From contig VWZW01004142.1 of assembly GCA_013397115.1 (NCBI GenBank), forward strand, positions 430,464 through 494,463: a stretch of 64,000 bases of DNA, given 5' to 3'. Source of the stretch: Edolisoma coerulescens. Lineage: Eukaryota > Chordata > Aves > Passeriformes > Campephagidae. Made by a program: the position numbers and the translations under genes. Below are positions 24,701 through 39,700 of this stretch, piece by piece; within the stretch, counting starts at the first letter, position 1, and each line of letters begins with the position of its first letter. A model generated the notes under the pieces. It was given only the letters and a program-made list of their open reading frames with translations. It was not told the DNA's origin and did no database searches.

Positions 24701-27700
24701 TCTTAGTCCCCCACAGCTGCATGCTTCCTCCCCCTTGGTGGGGTGGCAAAGTCAGAGGGTAGGCAGGTGTTCAGCCAGCCCCAGGACAGCAGGACTCCAT
24801 CACGTATAACAGTGACTTGTGAAGACAAACTTCATCACTCCAAACATCCTCCTGCTCTGTCTTCTTGCCCCAGCTTTTATTGCTAAGGATGACACCACAT
24901 GTTATGGAATATCCCTTTGGTCAGTTGGGATCAGCTGTCCTAGCTGTGTCTCCTCCCAGCTCCTTGTGCACCCCCAGCCCACTCTGGAGGGTTGGGGTGA
25001 GAAGCACAAAAGGCCTTGGCGCTGTGTAAGCACTGCTCAGCAATGGCTAAAACATCCCTGGGTTATCAACACTGTTTCCAGCACAAATCAAAAACACAGC
25101 CCCATGCCCCATACCAGCTACTGTAAAGAAAATTAACTCTGTCCCAGCCAAAACCAGCACAGTAATGCTGATGGATCTTGCCAAGTATACAAAGGTTTTT
25201 ATAATGCTCAGATAATTTAGCAGTACTTGCTAAAGTTAAGCTGTGTGTTACTGCAGCATGTAGCTTTTTGGACAGGTTATAACTGTAACAGTTGCATAGC
25301 TCAGCTCTGTTTATACTACTGTTTGCACTATTCATTCTATTTGGTCATGGGAATACTATTTTCTTATAGCTAGGTCTGTGTTTCTGGGTTGAGTACAACC
25401 TCTGCCTTGAGTATTTCCATTTTATATTGTACTCTTAATGTGATGCGAATAGAACATGTGAAGAGATGGGGTTTTTTTGTTTTTTTTTTATTTTTGCAGT
25501 AAAATACATCCCATGGCATGTCAAACATACTGTGGACATGTCCTGAAAGTTACATCTGTGTGTGCCTAGAGCATTTTCTCTGTGTATAAGAGTAGACCTA
25601 AGTTCTCCCATAGGATGGAGTTCTCTTCTGTTTGGTGCACTGCCTTGAGGCTTCATATTGGTTTGTTTCTCTGGGAAGGCAATTAACCAGTTTCCTTCTG
25701 CAGCAGGTCTGAAGTATGGGAGCTAATATCAAGGTCCTGTGAAGTAAAGGGGATAAGGAGACATGAAAGTCTTGGAGGCATGTTTTGTCCGTGATCAGTG
25801 TTCATAACACAGTGAGGCTGAACATAGTGGTGCCAGTGTAACAGTGATGATTTACTTAGCGAAGAGATTCTCCCAGAAAGATTTAGTTGCTAAAGATCAA
25901 GTCAAAGCACCTATCCCCTGATGAAGACGGGACAAGAACCCTATTAATTTTTTATTATGCTTGGTTTTTTTAATGGTATTTCCAAATTTCAGAAGCATAT
26001 CTGATATAAGATTGCCTTTCTTGGGTTTGTTTTAAATTTTTGTTTGTTTGTTTTGCTTCTTTCTAATTAGAACCTTTCTAGCAAAGTTGGGTTCTTTTTT
26101 TCCTGGTTTGACAGTGTAGCTCTGCAATAGGATAGAAATGGATTTGTCTTTCCCATACTTTGTCAATGTGCAGAACTACTGGAATGCCTAAAGACTGCAA
26201 CTTAAAATCAGGGGAGAAGATTAATTAGACTTTTTCTTCTTTTAGTGCATTGTATGCAATTTATTGTTAACTGAACAAAAATTGATAACAATGCATTCAC
26301 TGCTCCAAGTCAAGTGCATGACGTGTTGAGAAAGGCAGATTTTTTTGTTGGAGAGGAATGAAGTTTCTGACAAAACAAAAATGTTATTTGTTACTGCATG
26401 GCTTTGCCTGCTTTGTTCCATTATAGAGTGACTTGTTTTTGACATTCTTTTTGTTGCTATTAAAGTACGTATTTTGAACTTGTCCTGAAAATAATTTAGT
26501 TGCATTGTTATTGAAGTATCTCCCATATTGACCTCTTTGCAGTAAACAAAATGTCAAGATCCTTCAGTAACTTCAGTACTTTTCATTATTTCATTTGTCA
26601 TTCTGTTTTCTTTGGCTAATTCAAGTTAGGACTAGCTGTAGAAGATAGGAAGTTTTCAAAAGGATTTAAGCAGAACTGTTTCTGCATTTCTTATGGAGTG
26701 ATTGAGTTCTCAGCTCTTGTCAGTAGCTAAAAATGTCAAATAGGAAGTAGTGAAACGGAACATTTTCAAATCTGCAGGATCTGATAACTTTATTCTTGCC
26801 TATCAAAGATTATTTTTATCAGTTCCTATAAACCATATGCTGATTATATGTATGTCCCGAAACAGTGAGAAAATTCAGTTTCTGAAATGGAATAATGTTA
26901 CATACAGTTTATTAACAAGAGAGACACTTGAGAAACATCCTGACCTGAAACTCAGACATGATTATGGCAAAACTAATATGTTATGTAGTCATTAGTCCTT
27001 AGTACATATATGTAACCTTTTCCTGTAAAAAGTAGTCTTTTTTTTTTTAAACAAATGTGGTTTTTTTTCTATCAAGAAGAGGAGTTTTATAGGAAATTTA
27101 TTTATATGATGTGCATGCCTTTCTGTAACACTTAATTCTACTGTGGGTTCTTCACTCTGGCAAGTGGATGAAGACTTTGTAATTGTGCTTTTAATTTTAA
27201 TGATTGCAAAGGAAATATCTTTGATTTAGTTGGAAGTGTTTCCACTGGGAGAAAGAGCATGAATTTCAACTAATTTCTTTTTGACACATTATCAATGATG
27301 GGAGAGTAAATAAAGGAGTGAGTAAATTCTGTAATTAGGTATAATATATAGGTGTAAAATTAATATTTACTAGTGTCAATGTACAAAAAAAAGATAAATT
27401 ACTGAGGGAAGATGGCAGAGGAAACTGATTTTACTTGTAATACCTGAACTCTTTTATGTGACCATATTGTAATATTGCCAAGATCTGTGTTTGGTGTTTT
27501 TGAGACAGAGATTGGAGGACATGCTTAAAAGTGTTCAGTACTGAAAATGACTTATATTGAAAGATGATGGCTAAAAGGTGATGGCATATGACAAATTGAA
27601 TTTTACTATTTGATTTTATGTTACTCCATTTCTTTCAGACAGCAATGGACCAGTTACATATGCACTTCACTCAAGCCATTCACAACACTGTGTTTCAAGT

Positions 27701-30700
27701 AGTCCTTGGATATGTGGAGCTGTGTGCAGGAAACACAGACACCAAGTTTCAGAAGTTACAGTACAAAGATCTCTGTACAGTATGTAATTCTTGCATCTAT
27801 GTATGGTTTTTATCTGATTTTTTTTCATTGTTGTAAGCATACCTTTTGTCAGTAAGGACACAGTTGTTAACCCTGCAGCTATTCTAGTTTCTTAATACAA
27901 CTTACGACTATTTGAGATATTTGTTACTCACAACTTAATGTTGATTTTGATTGCACTAAATCTTAGCACCTTGGAGTTACTGTGCACTCCATCTAACAAA
28001 AAAAGACCAACATTTCAAAACACGTGTCTTCAGTATGATATGCTAGTCATTGGAATAACTACTATATTTGAACTTTATTCCAGTGCATTTAGGTAGTATT
28101 CACAATTTCTCTGATACTGCATTTCAGTAAGAATTATTGTAAAGATGCTATTTTAATTGGAGTCTTCCCATTATTCCTGACTTTGTATCATTCACTTTTC
28201 CTTCTCAATTTAATTTTGTACATTTGGTATCAGGATAAGGGACAGCTGTAATATTGAGATGTGAAAGCCTGATGATAGGCAGATCATGGACTGGGAATAT
28301 CCATGTATTTTCCTCTAGTATAAATTTTAAGTGCAGTTTCTTGCATATTTTGTAATGTTGTTAGAATGAATTACTGTAGTTTGAGTAGCATTTTTAGTTC
28401 ACTTTTATATTTTTTTCACTTGTGATTTTACTGTAGTTACTTTATTTACTTTAATTAAACAAGGGAAGTCATATAAAATGGAAGTATTCCTTTTGAGGCA
28501 GATATTCTGCTGTGTGTTATTAAAATCTGTCAGAATGAACTCATTTAGCTTATTTCCATTGTATATGGATAGTGGGGGACTATAGTGGCTCTTTTCTTGC
28601 TCTTTTTGGAAGACAGATACTGGATATTGTAATAATGTGAGTTTTTTAAAAAGCATGTTTTCAGAAATTCTTGAGCATTTATGGAAGTTAGTGCCTGTGC
28701 ACTCAGAGTCACTGTTTCCTTGTTGAGTGTTTCTTTTCTTAGCGATATACCATGCTTTTACATCTTTTCTCTTTTTGAATATTGCTGGAGCAGGGCAAAG
28801 CTTGGCTGCTTCAGTCTCAAGTTTTGATTTTCTTTATTCTGGTGTAAGCTCAAAGAAATTCAGTTGTTTGTTTCCTTAGTCTAAATTGAATCATCTTGGT
28901 ATTTAGTAAGTAATCCTTTCTTCCTGTCCATCTGAAAGTCAGTGTGTCTTCAAGTATAGTGGTCTGCACAAGCAAAATTTAGATTTTACATACTAAAAGC
29001 CCTGAAATACAGTAAGAGTAACAGTTCTGATAAGTTAGTAGAGGAAATTGCCGAATCAGCAAGTTTGTTTTGGTTTTTTTTTTTTTAAACTAATTCTTCA
29101 TAGATCATTCAACCCAGTGGGGTACTCACCAGGAAGGCTTCTCTGTAGCACTGAAGTACAAAAGTCTGTATCATTGAACTGACACACAGGGGTGGCTGCA
29201 TCCCTCTGATAGTGAGATGTGCTGACCATCACACCTTATGGCTTTACTTCTGTCTCTGTTACTGTAAAATAAATGGAAGAGGTAGTTAACATACAGGCCA
29301 ATGGAGAAAAGAAAAAAAACCCATGCTAACAGAAACACTTTGTACTTTTGAACAGCATTTGATTAGTTGACCAAAATCAGGAATCTGTCACCTCTTAAAA
29401 TACATTTGAAAATGAAACTGATATATGTCAGCTCAGCTGCATGAATTTGGAGAGTTTTGTATGGTTTGTGTTGCTGCAGCAATAAATGAACACAATTTTG
29501 AAGTTTCACAGTGGTATTTTGTTTTTCTGTAGCATATTACATCAGACAGCTACATTCCATGCCTTGCTGATCTCTGCAAAGCCCTCTGGGAAGTCATGCT
29601 CAGTTACTACCGAACGATGCAGTGGCATGAGAACCATGACCAAGATGAGGCAGCAGCTGTGTCTTCTGGTAAGAAACTTCTGGAAGCAAAACTTTTGATG
29701 CTTGGAAATAATTTTTCTTGTGCTCAAGTTATTAATTTTTGTGTTGTTATCTTTGAGGTCTTGGCTGAGTGCCTTCAGCATTTTTGCTTATAGTGTGCAG
29801 TAAAGACTGGAACACTCACTGGATTTTTTTGCTCTTCAGTATAAGGTTAATTTTTTAATGAATATTTGTATGTGCCAGTCTTGCAGATACAAATGATTTT
29901 ATTTTAAACAGTGCTTAGGGGAAATGTCCTTCCCCTATTGTGTGGAATCTTAAAAACAGCTAATAAAGAAATTTTAAAATGTGGATTTGCTGATGCTGTT
30001 TTTTGCTTTGAAGCCATTGCTTGAGATGAAAGTTTTTACAACTGTATCAAATGTAAAATTCAGAGTTGAAATATTTGCTTTTGAGATGCACTGTGTGAAG
30101 AAAGATTATGAAGCTTTGATTGAATTGCCCATTGTCAATAATATTTACATTTACATTTTAAATAAGATAGTTACATTTTCTTCTATTGTTTCCATTTCTT
30201 CTATTGTTTTGGTTTCTGCTGATGTAAAATCAAGCAGGTACCATAAAGTACTTACTTCATGGAAAAATTATCACAGTAGACTCCTTATTCAGCCACATAT
30301 GCACTTATAAAACTAGTTACCCTCAGTGTCGTTACTTGTGGTACCCTGAGGAAAGAAAACAATCTGCACTCTAAAGCCTTTTACAGGAACCATTAAGCCT
30401 AATAAAGTGATATATATAGTCGCATGCATAATTTTAAATGTGTTGCTTTTAAATGCATGCCAGAGTGTTTTGGTATGTCTACTACTAATCTTCTGTCACT
30501 CATTTTTTAATTTTCTGGAGATGTGGCTTAGCTATAATGTACAAGTGAAGTGTAGGTGATCTACTGAATCACTTTTTCAAATACCTCAGCAACGATAAAG
30601 CACACAAAAGGGAATTTTACAAGTACAGTTTAATTTCAGAGGGACTATAAATATCTACTAGTTGTTTTTTTTCTAAAACTCATTGTTCATTCTGCAGTAA

Positions 30701-33700
30701 TTATTAAACCTGTACATGGAATTCTCATTTCATGCTTGTTGATTTAATGGCTGTGATATGTGGTAAAGCCAAAGTAAAATTCCTGTAAAAAAGGCATGTG
30801 TGTCAGAAGGAACCGGGGAGGCAGTTCAGAAGATTATGCTAAAGTTGTTCCTCAAATAAGCCCCATAGACTGGAGCAATAGATGTACCACTATGTCTGGC
30901 TTTTATAATTTTGGGAACTCAAGGCTGTCCCAGTATTGTCCCAGTTAATGTCAGCACTCTTAGAAAGTACCTTAATTGTGTCAAGGGACTCTTGGTCTTA
31001 GGGCACAAGCAGTACTGTACAAGTTGGACTTAAAAGACATTATTTATATAGCTCTTTGTATTTTAATAGTGAAACTTATCCAAAAGAATTCCTTAGAAAG
31101 ACAGAATTAAATATTTGTATGTAGAACTTGTTTAATCTTACTGAAGGAAAAAATTAGTGAACTAAAATTATCAATATAACATGAAATGAATTCTACGTCA
31201 TATTTAATGAGCTGCTACTTATTCTGTGATTTTGTTGTTTGTACGGTAAACAGCAAATTGCTGTAATATGGAGTTTCATCCCTGAAAATAAACTCCTTAC
31301 TGGAAAATTTTCCATTGCACTGTTTGGTGTGGTCAGAGCATTGTTTACGTTTTTAGTAATGAATAAGACAGAAAATGAGTTTTAAAGGGACCTATGCAGA
31401 TGATTTTTGTCTTCCCTGCTCGAATCAAAGTGAACTTCGAAGTCACGCTAGTTCGTGTGAGGGCTTGCCTGGTTCAGTGTGATTTTCACATACCATGAAA
31501 TTTACTATGATATTGATGTAATTTACATGTATTCGTGAGACAATGATTTAACAGAAGACCTGAAAGTGAGTGATAAAATGATCACTATTGCATTTAAACT
31601 CTTGATTTCACAAGTGTAATCCTAGGGGTAAAAGTTGGTAACAACTCTAGTATCTGTAAAAGATTCAAAGAAAAGCAATAAGAAAATGATGTAGGATGTA
31701 AATTGAATTTCAACCATTTTAATTTCCAAAATGTTTCATTTATAGTACTGTGTAAATTCTGTGCAAGACCTGCTTAGTATTCAAAGAGTGAAGCTAGAGG
31801 ACAGAGATTTTACTGATTCCTTTTTTTTTGCTTTCCTCTACCATGCAAGGATTAAACAAAAACCTTTTGTTATGACTGAAAGCTGCCTTTTTGAATTTTT
31901 GAGAACTACTGAAAAACCTGAAGAGTTACTGTATTTAAATCAGGCATCTAGAATAATAACTCCTGGGTGATTTTGATCCTTATTTTTATATGTAGTTATG
32001 AGTATTTGTGCGTTCTCTACCTGTTCCAAATTCCTCAATGCAAAATGTGTAAACGTTTGTCCAGTCCTTGATTTTCAAGGAAGTTGTCCTAAATGAATGT
32101 GTTTGCATGTGTGAAATTAGCTGCAGTGCAGTTCATTGAAAGACTGGAAACAAGACCTCTTAGCATGACTAGCCATAAACCAGGAGCATTGGGAGACTGA
32201 CAGAGAGAATATTCCATTGATACTTTTAGTGGACAGTAATTTTATATTGTAGTGTCTGTCCAACCACTCCGTCATGAATGGCAGCTCATGAGTATAGAGA
32301 CTATAGTCTTAATCTAGAGAACAGGTCAAAGGCACTTTGTTTAGGATTGGCTTCAGTCTGCAGAAGTTTAAAAGAGAGGAGGTTGCAGAAACATAGGAAG
32401 AGTATGTTGCAGCTAAGATTACTGGTTTTGTTTCCTTGGACAGTCTGAGAAAGGTTAAATCCACTTAGAGGTTTTTGGCTTGGGTTACTCTTTCTGTTTA
32501 TGTTTCATTTAATCTTCCACGGAAGATCAGGAAAATACATTTGTCAGAATTATTGCTTTCAGAGGATGAGCATATTTAGGTACAGTTACTAAATTATAAT
32601 TTATGTACCAAGTGGGTAATATTTGTTTTATTATTTTTCTTTCATAAGGAAAATTTTTTTGCATGCCCTGCAACAGTAGATATAGTACGGAATTATGTTT
32701 AGGTCTTGTTTGCACATAAACCAGCCTTTTATTGTCTCATTTTGAGTTATTAGGGTAAATTCTCAGTTAACCTGCAAAAGCAGTCTCAGTGTCTTTACAC
32801 AGGAAAAAGTTAAACACAGCTTTGCAGCCTTGGAAGAAATGAATATCCCTAATATAAACCCAAATTCCCGACTGTATTTTATTATGTTTTTAATTTTGAT
32901 GAGGAGTTACTCAATTGACAGTACTGGAGCTTTTACATTCTGGCTGGTTATTATGCTGGTTCTGTGTTCTTGAGTTCCAGCCTAGTGGACAGACATTTTA
33001 ACTCAACTGGCTTGCCAGTTGTTCTTGGTAGTGTTTGTATGTTCACTACCGTAATCCCTAGCTTGCAGATAAAGCTTTCTCAGTATTTGATAAAGTTCAT
33101 AATTTAATAACATGTCCAGACATACCCTGTGGCTCCATCTGAAAGAAATCAAGCAAGGCCAGCACCCTTCTCAGTATTCATATTCCCCACGTTTGTTTTT
33201 TTGAATTTAAATGGAGGTACAGATGTAGAAGATGTCGTATTTTTGTTGTTCCTGTTAAACTTATATAAACATTCTTACAATAGGCAATAGTTCGTGTTCT
33301 GAGAAACATACACTGGACAGGTTCAAATCAGAAACTGGATGGTTGATGGGGAGAAGGAAGATGTATATGACACTCATCTGCTTACAAAGAGTCTGGCCTA
33401 GGACTGGGAGAATGAGTCACTGCTAAGTGCTATTTATAATTGGTGATTGTTACAGAAGGAAACTCTGCTCACTTGACAGTGAGCACTGGATGATCTGAAG
33501 AAGATACAATCAAAACATGGTCAGACTGCTGTGCTCGTTTGTATTTTGATTTAATTGAATTGTCAGTGTCTGATACAAGTTATAAAAATTCCTGTTAGTC
33601 GATGTTTTTTCTTTCCTTCTCTTAAATATGTGGTAGTCCAGACAATGCTGCAGGGTCTGTTCTGCTCACATCTGAAAAGGTTGATCAAAATCTTGTATCC

Positions 33701-36700
33701 AGCTGGGATTCCTTACTGGCTTCTTTAGTAAGGTGCTCACAATATTTACACGATATTCACCTAGACTGCAAGGTCTGGATTCAGGGCAAGGCATGATGAG
33801 GAAAGAGCACTTACTTTGTTGATAAAAATTTCTTGGTGCTGACAAATGGAGGACAGATGTATGTTCTCTATGTTTCAGGACTCTTCTTCTGTTGACAACA
33901 AAATTAGACATGAAGAATTGCTCTTTTCTCTAAGGAAGGTGCAACTAAGCCAGGAGTTTTTCTGGAAAAAGCTGTGAAGCCTAGTAATGAAGAACTGCAA
34001 AGGCCAGTTAGGATTAGCTCTCACTGTGATCCTTGTAGCTCATTACTACCTAAGGAACACTATTGGGACAGGTATTTGGTATGCAGGTGATGAAACTCTC
34101 CTGGTCTGCATTAGCATATAATGCTTATATGTGCTTTATTCATTTCTGTTCAAAAGTTTAGAGCAAAGTAGCTCTTCTGGAGTTTGCATAATTGATAATA
34201 TGGCAACAGCTAAGGAAGTTTAATTCTGTGTAGGATAACTTTCAAAGTTTTTGGAAATATTTACAATGCCTTTAACCTGAAGTTTCAGATGGCAACAATG
34301 TGATTGGAACTGAAGAGAACAGTTTTGACCGCAACTATGTAAAAAAGAAATTGGAACATGGGCTTTCACGAATATGGCAGGTATGGGTTTTGAATTTTGT
34401 TTCCCCCTAAATATTTATTCCTCCCCTCTTCCACCTCTCCGATATTAATTACAGACTAATGTTCTTAAAGAAATGTCTCCAGGGTTTTTTTTGAAGTTAT
34501 TTGTTTTGATTTGAATATGTCAACACCCTGGAAATATATTTTCTCTGACAGTGGTTGCAATGCTTCCAAACTCAGTCAAGATACCAAAACACGGTAACAG
34601 TCAGTAACAATCAGACTTTCAGTCTGATTCCATTTCTTTCAGCCTGTGTGCTGCCACACAATCTATTGTCTTCTCATGTGCTTTTCTCTATATACTGCTT
34701 TATATTTCTGGTATAACCATAGCTATGGAGAACCTGGAGCCTTGTGAACCTGCCTGGTTTCACAGTATTCCTGATGTGACTGCTGGAGCAGTTTGATGTG
34801 CAGTGTCACCCAAAATCTGTGATGAAAAACTGAGTTCTGTTTTTGCGTCGACAGTAAAGCATCTGGGATTGACTCTGTGTTATAGAGTGCTAAAGAAACT
34901 GATCATAAAATTGTTTTAGAGAAATTACCCATGTTACAGAAAATGGAATTCTGTTCTAAATCTCAAAAAAAGAATTTATGAGTGCAAGCAACCAACAAGT
35001 GTCAATGAACCAGGCATCCAAGCCTTCACTTTTTGTCTTCAGTGTATTAAGTATACAAAAACTTGTTTGTGTTTTGTAGGATGTTCAATTGAAAGTGAAA
35101 ACGTATCTTCTGGGAACAGATCTGTCTAACTTCAAATACGATGACTTCATATTTGTACTTGATGTTATCAGCAGGTATGCTGGTGTGGTCGTAAGACCTT
35201 TTAGTACATGTCCGCAAACTTGAGCTCTGATAAGATAGCACTGTTGATTAAGGCTGATATTTGCATTTTGATGCCAATTTCATTTAAATGTACTGATACC
35301 TTGAAGAGCAATTCTTCTTTATGTGAGAGTTTATGAGGATGTATTTGGGTGAGGTAGCATGAACTGCTTTGCTGCTCAAGTAGTGTTTAAGTGTGATAGG
35401 ATTTCAGTATTGTCTCCCTTTAAAATTTGGGATGTGCAGGTCTAACAATTTTTTTTCTAAGAGCTTTTAAAAGGAGTCTTAGTCGAGCAGAAAAATACCG
35501 TGGTACTGCCAACCTGTACAATATTATATCCTTCTGTTTTGGTAATAAAATGACAGATTGAGACTGTGAACTGACAGCTTGCCCTGTGTAGTGGGCTCTC
35601 AAAAATACATTTATTTTGCTATGGCTCTTTGTCTCTATGTGTATGGCACACAAAGATAGGATTTGAAGGAAGATGAGACGTGGACTTTTGTGGAATGCAG
35701 CCTTAACATTGCAACGTAACATTGGTGCTCTGCGTTTATGAAGATACATGTACACTTGCAGTTGGAACAGCAGTATTAAGAAATCAATAAATATTTCTGA
35801 ACTTTGTTTTTTTACTCTAGGCTGATGCAAGTTGGAGAAGAATTCTGTGGCAGTAAGTCTGAAGTTTTGCAAGAATCTATCAGAAAACAAAGTGTTAATT
35901 ATTTCAAAACATACCACAGGTGAGACTACTTTGTGTGCAGTGGATGATTCTAATGATATTTATTATTGTTGGGTAAATGCTTTCCAAAGGAATTCCATTG
36001 TATAATGTTCCTGCATTGAGGTTGACAGTAGTGTATGTTTTGTGATAAGAATAAGGCTCTGAACCCTGCAGAAGGGAAGAGGATAGAGAAGCCTTTGCTT
36101 CTACTGTGTTTGTGGAAAACCATAGTTCTGCAGCAAGCAAGCCGGATAAAGATGAAAAACTTCTTTGTGTAGAATTTCAGTAGTTTTTTAGGTTGCCTCT
36201 GGCATCTTGAGGAGGAATGCCTCTGAAGTCCATACTTTGTAGCAAAATTATGACTTCCTTTTCTATGCTATTGCTTAAGAAGACTCATAATGTATGACTA
36301 TGAAATGTTTTTTTTCAATATGCAGTTCTGTCTTGCATCAAATAAGGTATTTAGGACTGAGTCCATCCTTTTGAGTCATGTTTTCATGGCTTTTTCATTG
36401 GCAGGATCGAATTGCATTTCATTCAGCTCTTATCATATCCAAGGCCAGTCATGTGTTGTCATGGACAGGCATTCTCTGGACTCAGATATAAATATGGCTA
36501 TGACAGCTTCAAAACTTGTCTTTCTATTTGTTTCAGTTGTCTTGATTTTCCAAATGTTTTGGTTTGTGTCATTGATAACTTTTTAATTCTAGTTGTCTAG
36601 CATTATATTCTTTCTGGGTGTAAAAAACTAGGAAGATATGAGAAGAAATACAGCGTTCCATGGTCTAAGAAACACTTACTTTCCTAGTCTTGATCTGTTG

Positions 36701-39700
36701 TCCTCAGTTGTTTTGGAGCTATCATATAACTAATGCATCCAGACCGATTTGAAAAGTCTTGAGGCTTTCTGCCTAAAATGCATTAAGTATGAAAATTAAG
36801 GCAGGAGAACATGAAACAGTGTCTGAATTCAGAAGATGAGAATGTGGTTTGGAATTTATTCCAGCTTTGGTAGTTTGTAGCTAGGAATTCTTTCTGGACA
36901 TTTGATGAAGACCTCAGTCCGAGTTGTCTGAAAAACTGCAGCCTTAATCAGATCCACGTTATGTCTTGTCAAGAGATACCACCTATTTTTATTTCTTGAA
37001 ATTTTTTCTGAATCCTGAACTGAATTTCATGAAGTGATTTTGGTCTACTTAACCATCTTTTACTACACTGACTTACCACATAATGCCTTTTTGGGTAAAG
37101 TAAATATCATTTTGACTGTTATGGTTTTGCTAATGTGTAACAGCTTAAGGAATCATAGACTAATTTCCTGAATTATCTTTGAGAAAAATAAAGGTTAAGG
37201 AACATTGATGGAATATATATAGAAATAATTTTTTGAAATAACTTGTGTTTTTTAAGATAATGTAATTCTTGTGAAAATAATGTGAAATATTTATTGACAT
37301 GTCTTAAATTATATGAGACCTTTTCACACTTTCTACATGTTTTAGGCTGCATGGATATTGTGAATGTTAATTGACTGATGTTTTCATCCTCAGAAGGAAA
37401 CATATAAAAAACCCCCGTCTCAGAGCTATTTCCCCTAGGTTGTATTATATAAAAGCTTTAAGCATCTTGCCTTTTCAGATCAAGCCAATGTGGCTTTCAC
37501 TCCTCTTGGGTATTTAATTGGAGGGGGGAAAAAAAGGCAGTAGTGCTTTTAAGGGTTCATTAGTACATGAAAGCTACACAGAGCTGAAATGCTTAGAGTC
37601 CAGGAGTAATCAGTTCTTTGTTTTTGTAATTTGACATACGTGGCCTCCTGGGCAGTGTGGTGTTACAGAAAACTGCCAACATAGAGAAAATATTGACAGG
37701 AATTGGCTGTGTGATTCAAAAAACATAGAAGAGAACATAGTACTATAGCATATGTAAAGGCTTTTTTTTGGGTGGAAATGGATTGTTCTGATAAATCAGA
37801 ATGGGCTTTTGGCAAAGAGCATCAGTAAGGTGATTTTTGAAATGCAGTTTACTTTTTGTACTGATACAGTTGTGAAAAGGTGTGTCTGATCACTAAAGCT
37901 TTTCAGAGAATGAATGCATCAGGTCTTCATGCATTCCCGTTTCTAGACTGGTGAAAGTTAAGAGCATTTGTTCAAGTACTCTGTCAGAGCCTTGGTTTCA
38001 GATTTGAAATGCTACAAAACCTGTTGTTGTGTGGCTGTTAAATGTTTGCTTTTCTATGACTCTTTCACCTTAGTCTCCCTCACAAAAAATTTTAATCCGT
38101 AATGCTGGTTTTCACAGCATTTTTATCTGTTGTTTCTGTCGGCATTACTGCGAGAAGATCTGCAAGCTGTGGATACTCAATGCCCTGAAAATAGTACTTG
38201 AAGTCTATTTCTATTTAACTGGTGAATTTAAATAGACACAGCAAAATGTAGTAACAATTCAACACATTGCTTATCTCATTGTGGCAAGCAAATTTTAATT
38301 TTAGTGGTGGTTGTAGTTCATTATTGAAGTTGTGGTATTCCTAGAATATTTTATTGCCTATTGCACCCGGTGCATAATTAACCAACTGTTCCTTGTTGCA
38401 CAGAACAATATGCCCTATATTAAGAAGAAAAGATAGAGCAATGTGATCCCAAAAAGCACTCATTGCTGTCTTTTCCTATATGTCTATTCCTATATGACAC
38501 TTATGTGTCAAAATTTTTTCATTATTAAAGATATTTCTGCTTATGACAGAGTGGAGGCTTTTCTAGTGATTGAAAACAGAAAAAATGCAGAGATGTAATG
38601 GCTTGTTTACTTTTCCTTATTATTGTATTGATACCAAAGTAAAATTGAGCTATGAAGAAAATTAGAGATTAATAGCCATGTAACTTTTTTCTTCTCTGAA
38701 AAGTTGAGATGTCTGTAGAATATTAGTTCTTTCCACTTCCCTTTCCTCTCCACTGGCTTCAGTGTGTTCGAAAGAAGCTTCTTTCTTCTGTGGACTCTTG
38801 GAAGCTGTTGTGCTGCTAATAGAGGGTTTGTATGTATTAAATTGCTTTCTACAGTTTGAAAAGGAAAAAAGGTCCAGTATTTCTGCATAATTACCAGTGT
38901 CCCTCTATAATTTGTAATGGTTTCAACCAAAAAAATTTGTTTACAAATTTTGGAGATAGTCTCAAAGAATATCTTTCTCCAGAGGTGTCATGAAAAATAC
39001 ACTGTTTTAGTAGGCACAGCTTTTGGGTGGTTTGTCGGTTGGAAGAATTACTTAAATACTTGTTTCAAAATGTGACTTTCTGTACAGTTTTAGAAGGAGT
39101 TTTTCACTGCAGAAGTGAAGTAATTGGCAACTTTGTGATTTACTCTTTCTGCCAATTAAGAGTATTCATTTGTGTTTCAGAACCCGTCTTGAAGAACTGA
39201 GAATGTTTTTGGAGAATGAGACCTGGGAACTTTGTCCTGTTAAGTCAAGCTTTAGTATTTTGCAGCTTCATGTACGTTCTATGAATAAAATGTACAAATG
39301 TGTTAATACTTTATTGACTAAGAGTCCAGGTGTTCTAAGAAGTAGTAAGATCCATGAACTACTGTACAAATGTTTTTAATGGCTTCTAAAAGCTCTTCAA
39401 TTTTACTTCATGATATTAGAAACTTAGGAGTCAAATGGTTTTAGAACAGTAGTGTTTCTGTTTCAGGCAGTAGAGATTTATGGAAGATGCTAGAGTTGTA
39501 AGCATCATGTTAGCCTTTATTTTTCATGTTTCAATGTACTGTTAATATGTCTGTTTTTATTTTCTAAATTGTTTATCTGACAGTACGATGCTAAATGATG
39601 AGTGCTTAAAAGTAGTTGCATGAGCACTCACTAGCTTGTACCAATTTGGCATCTGTTTCTGGAAACATAGGTCACACGGGCTGATTTGGAAAGGAAAAAA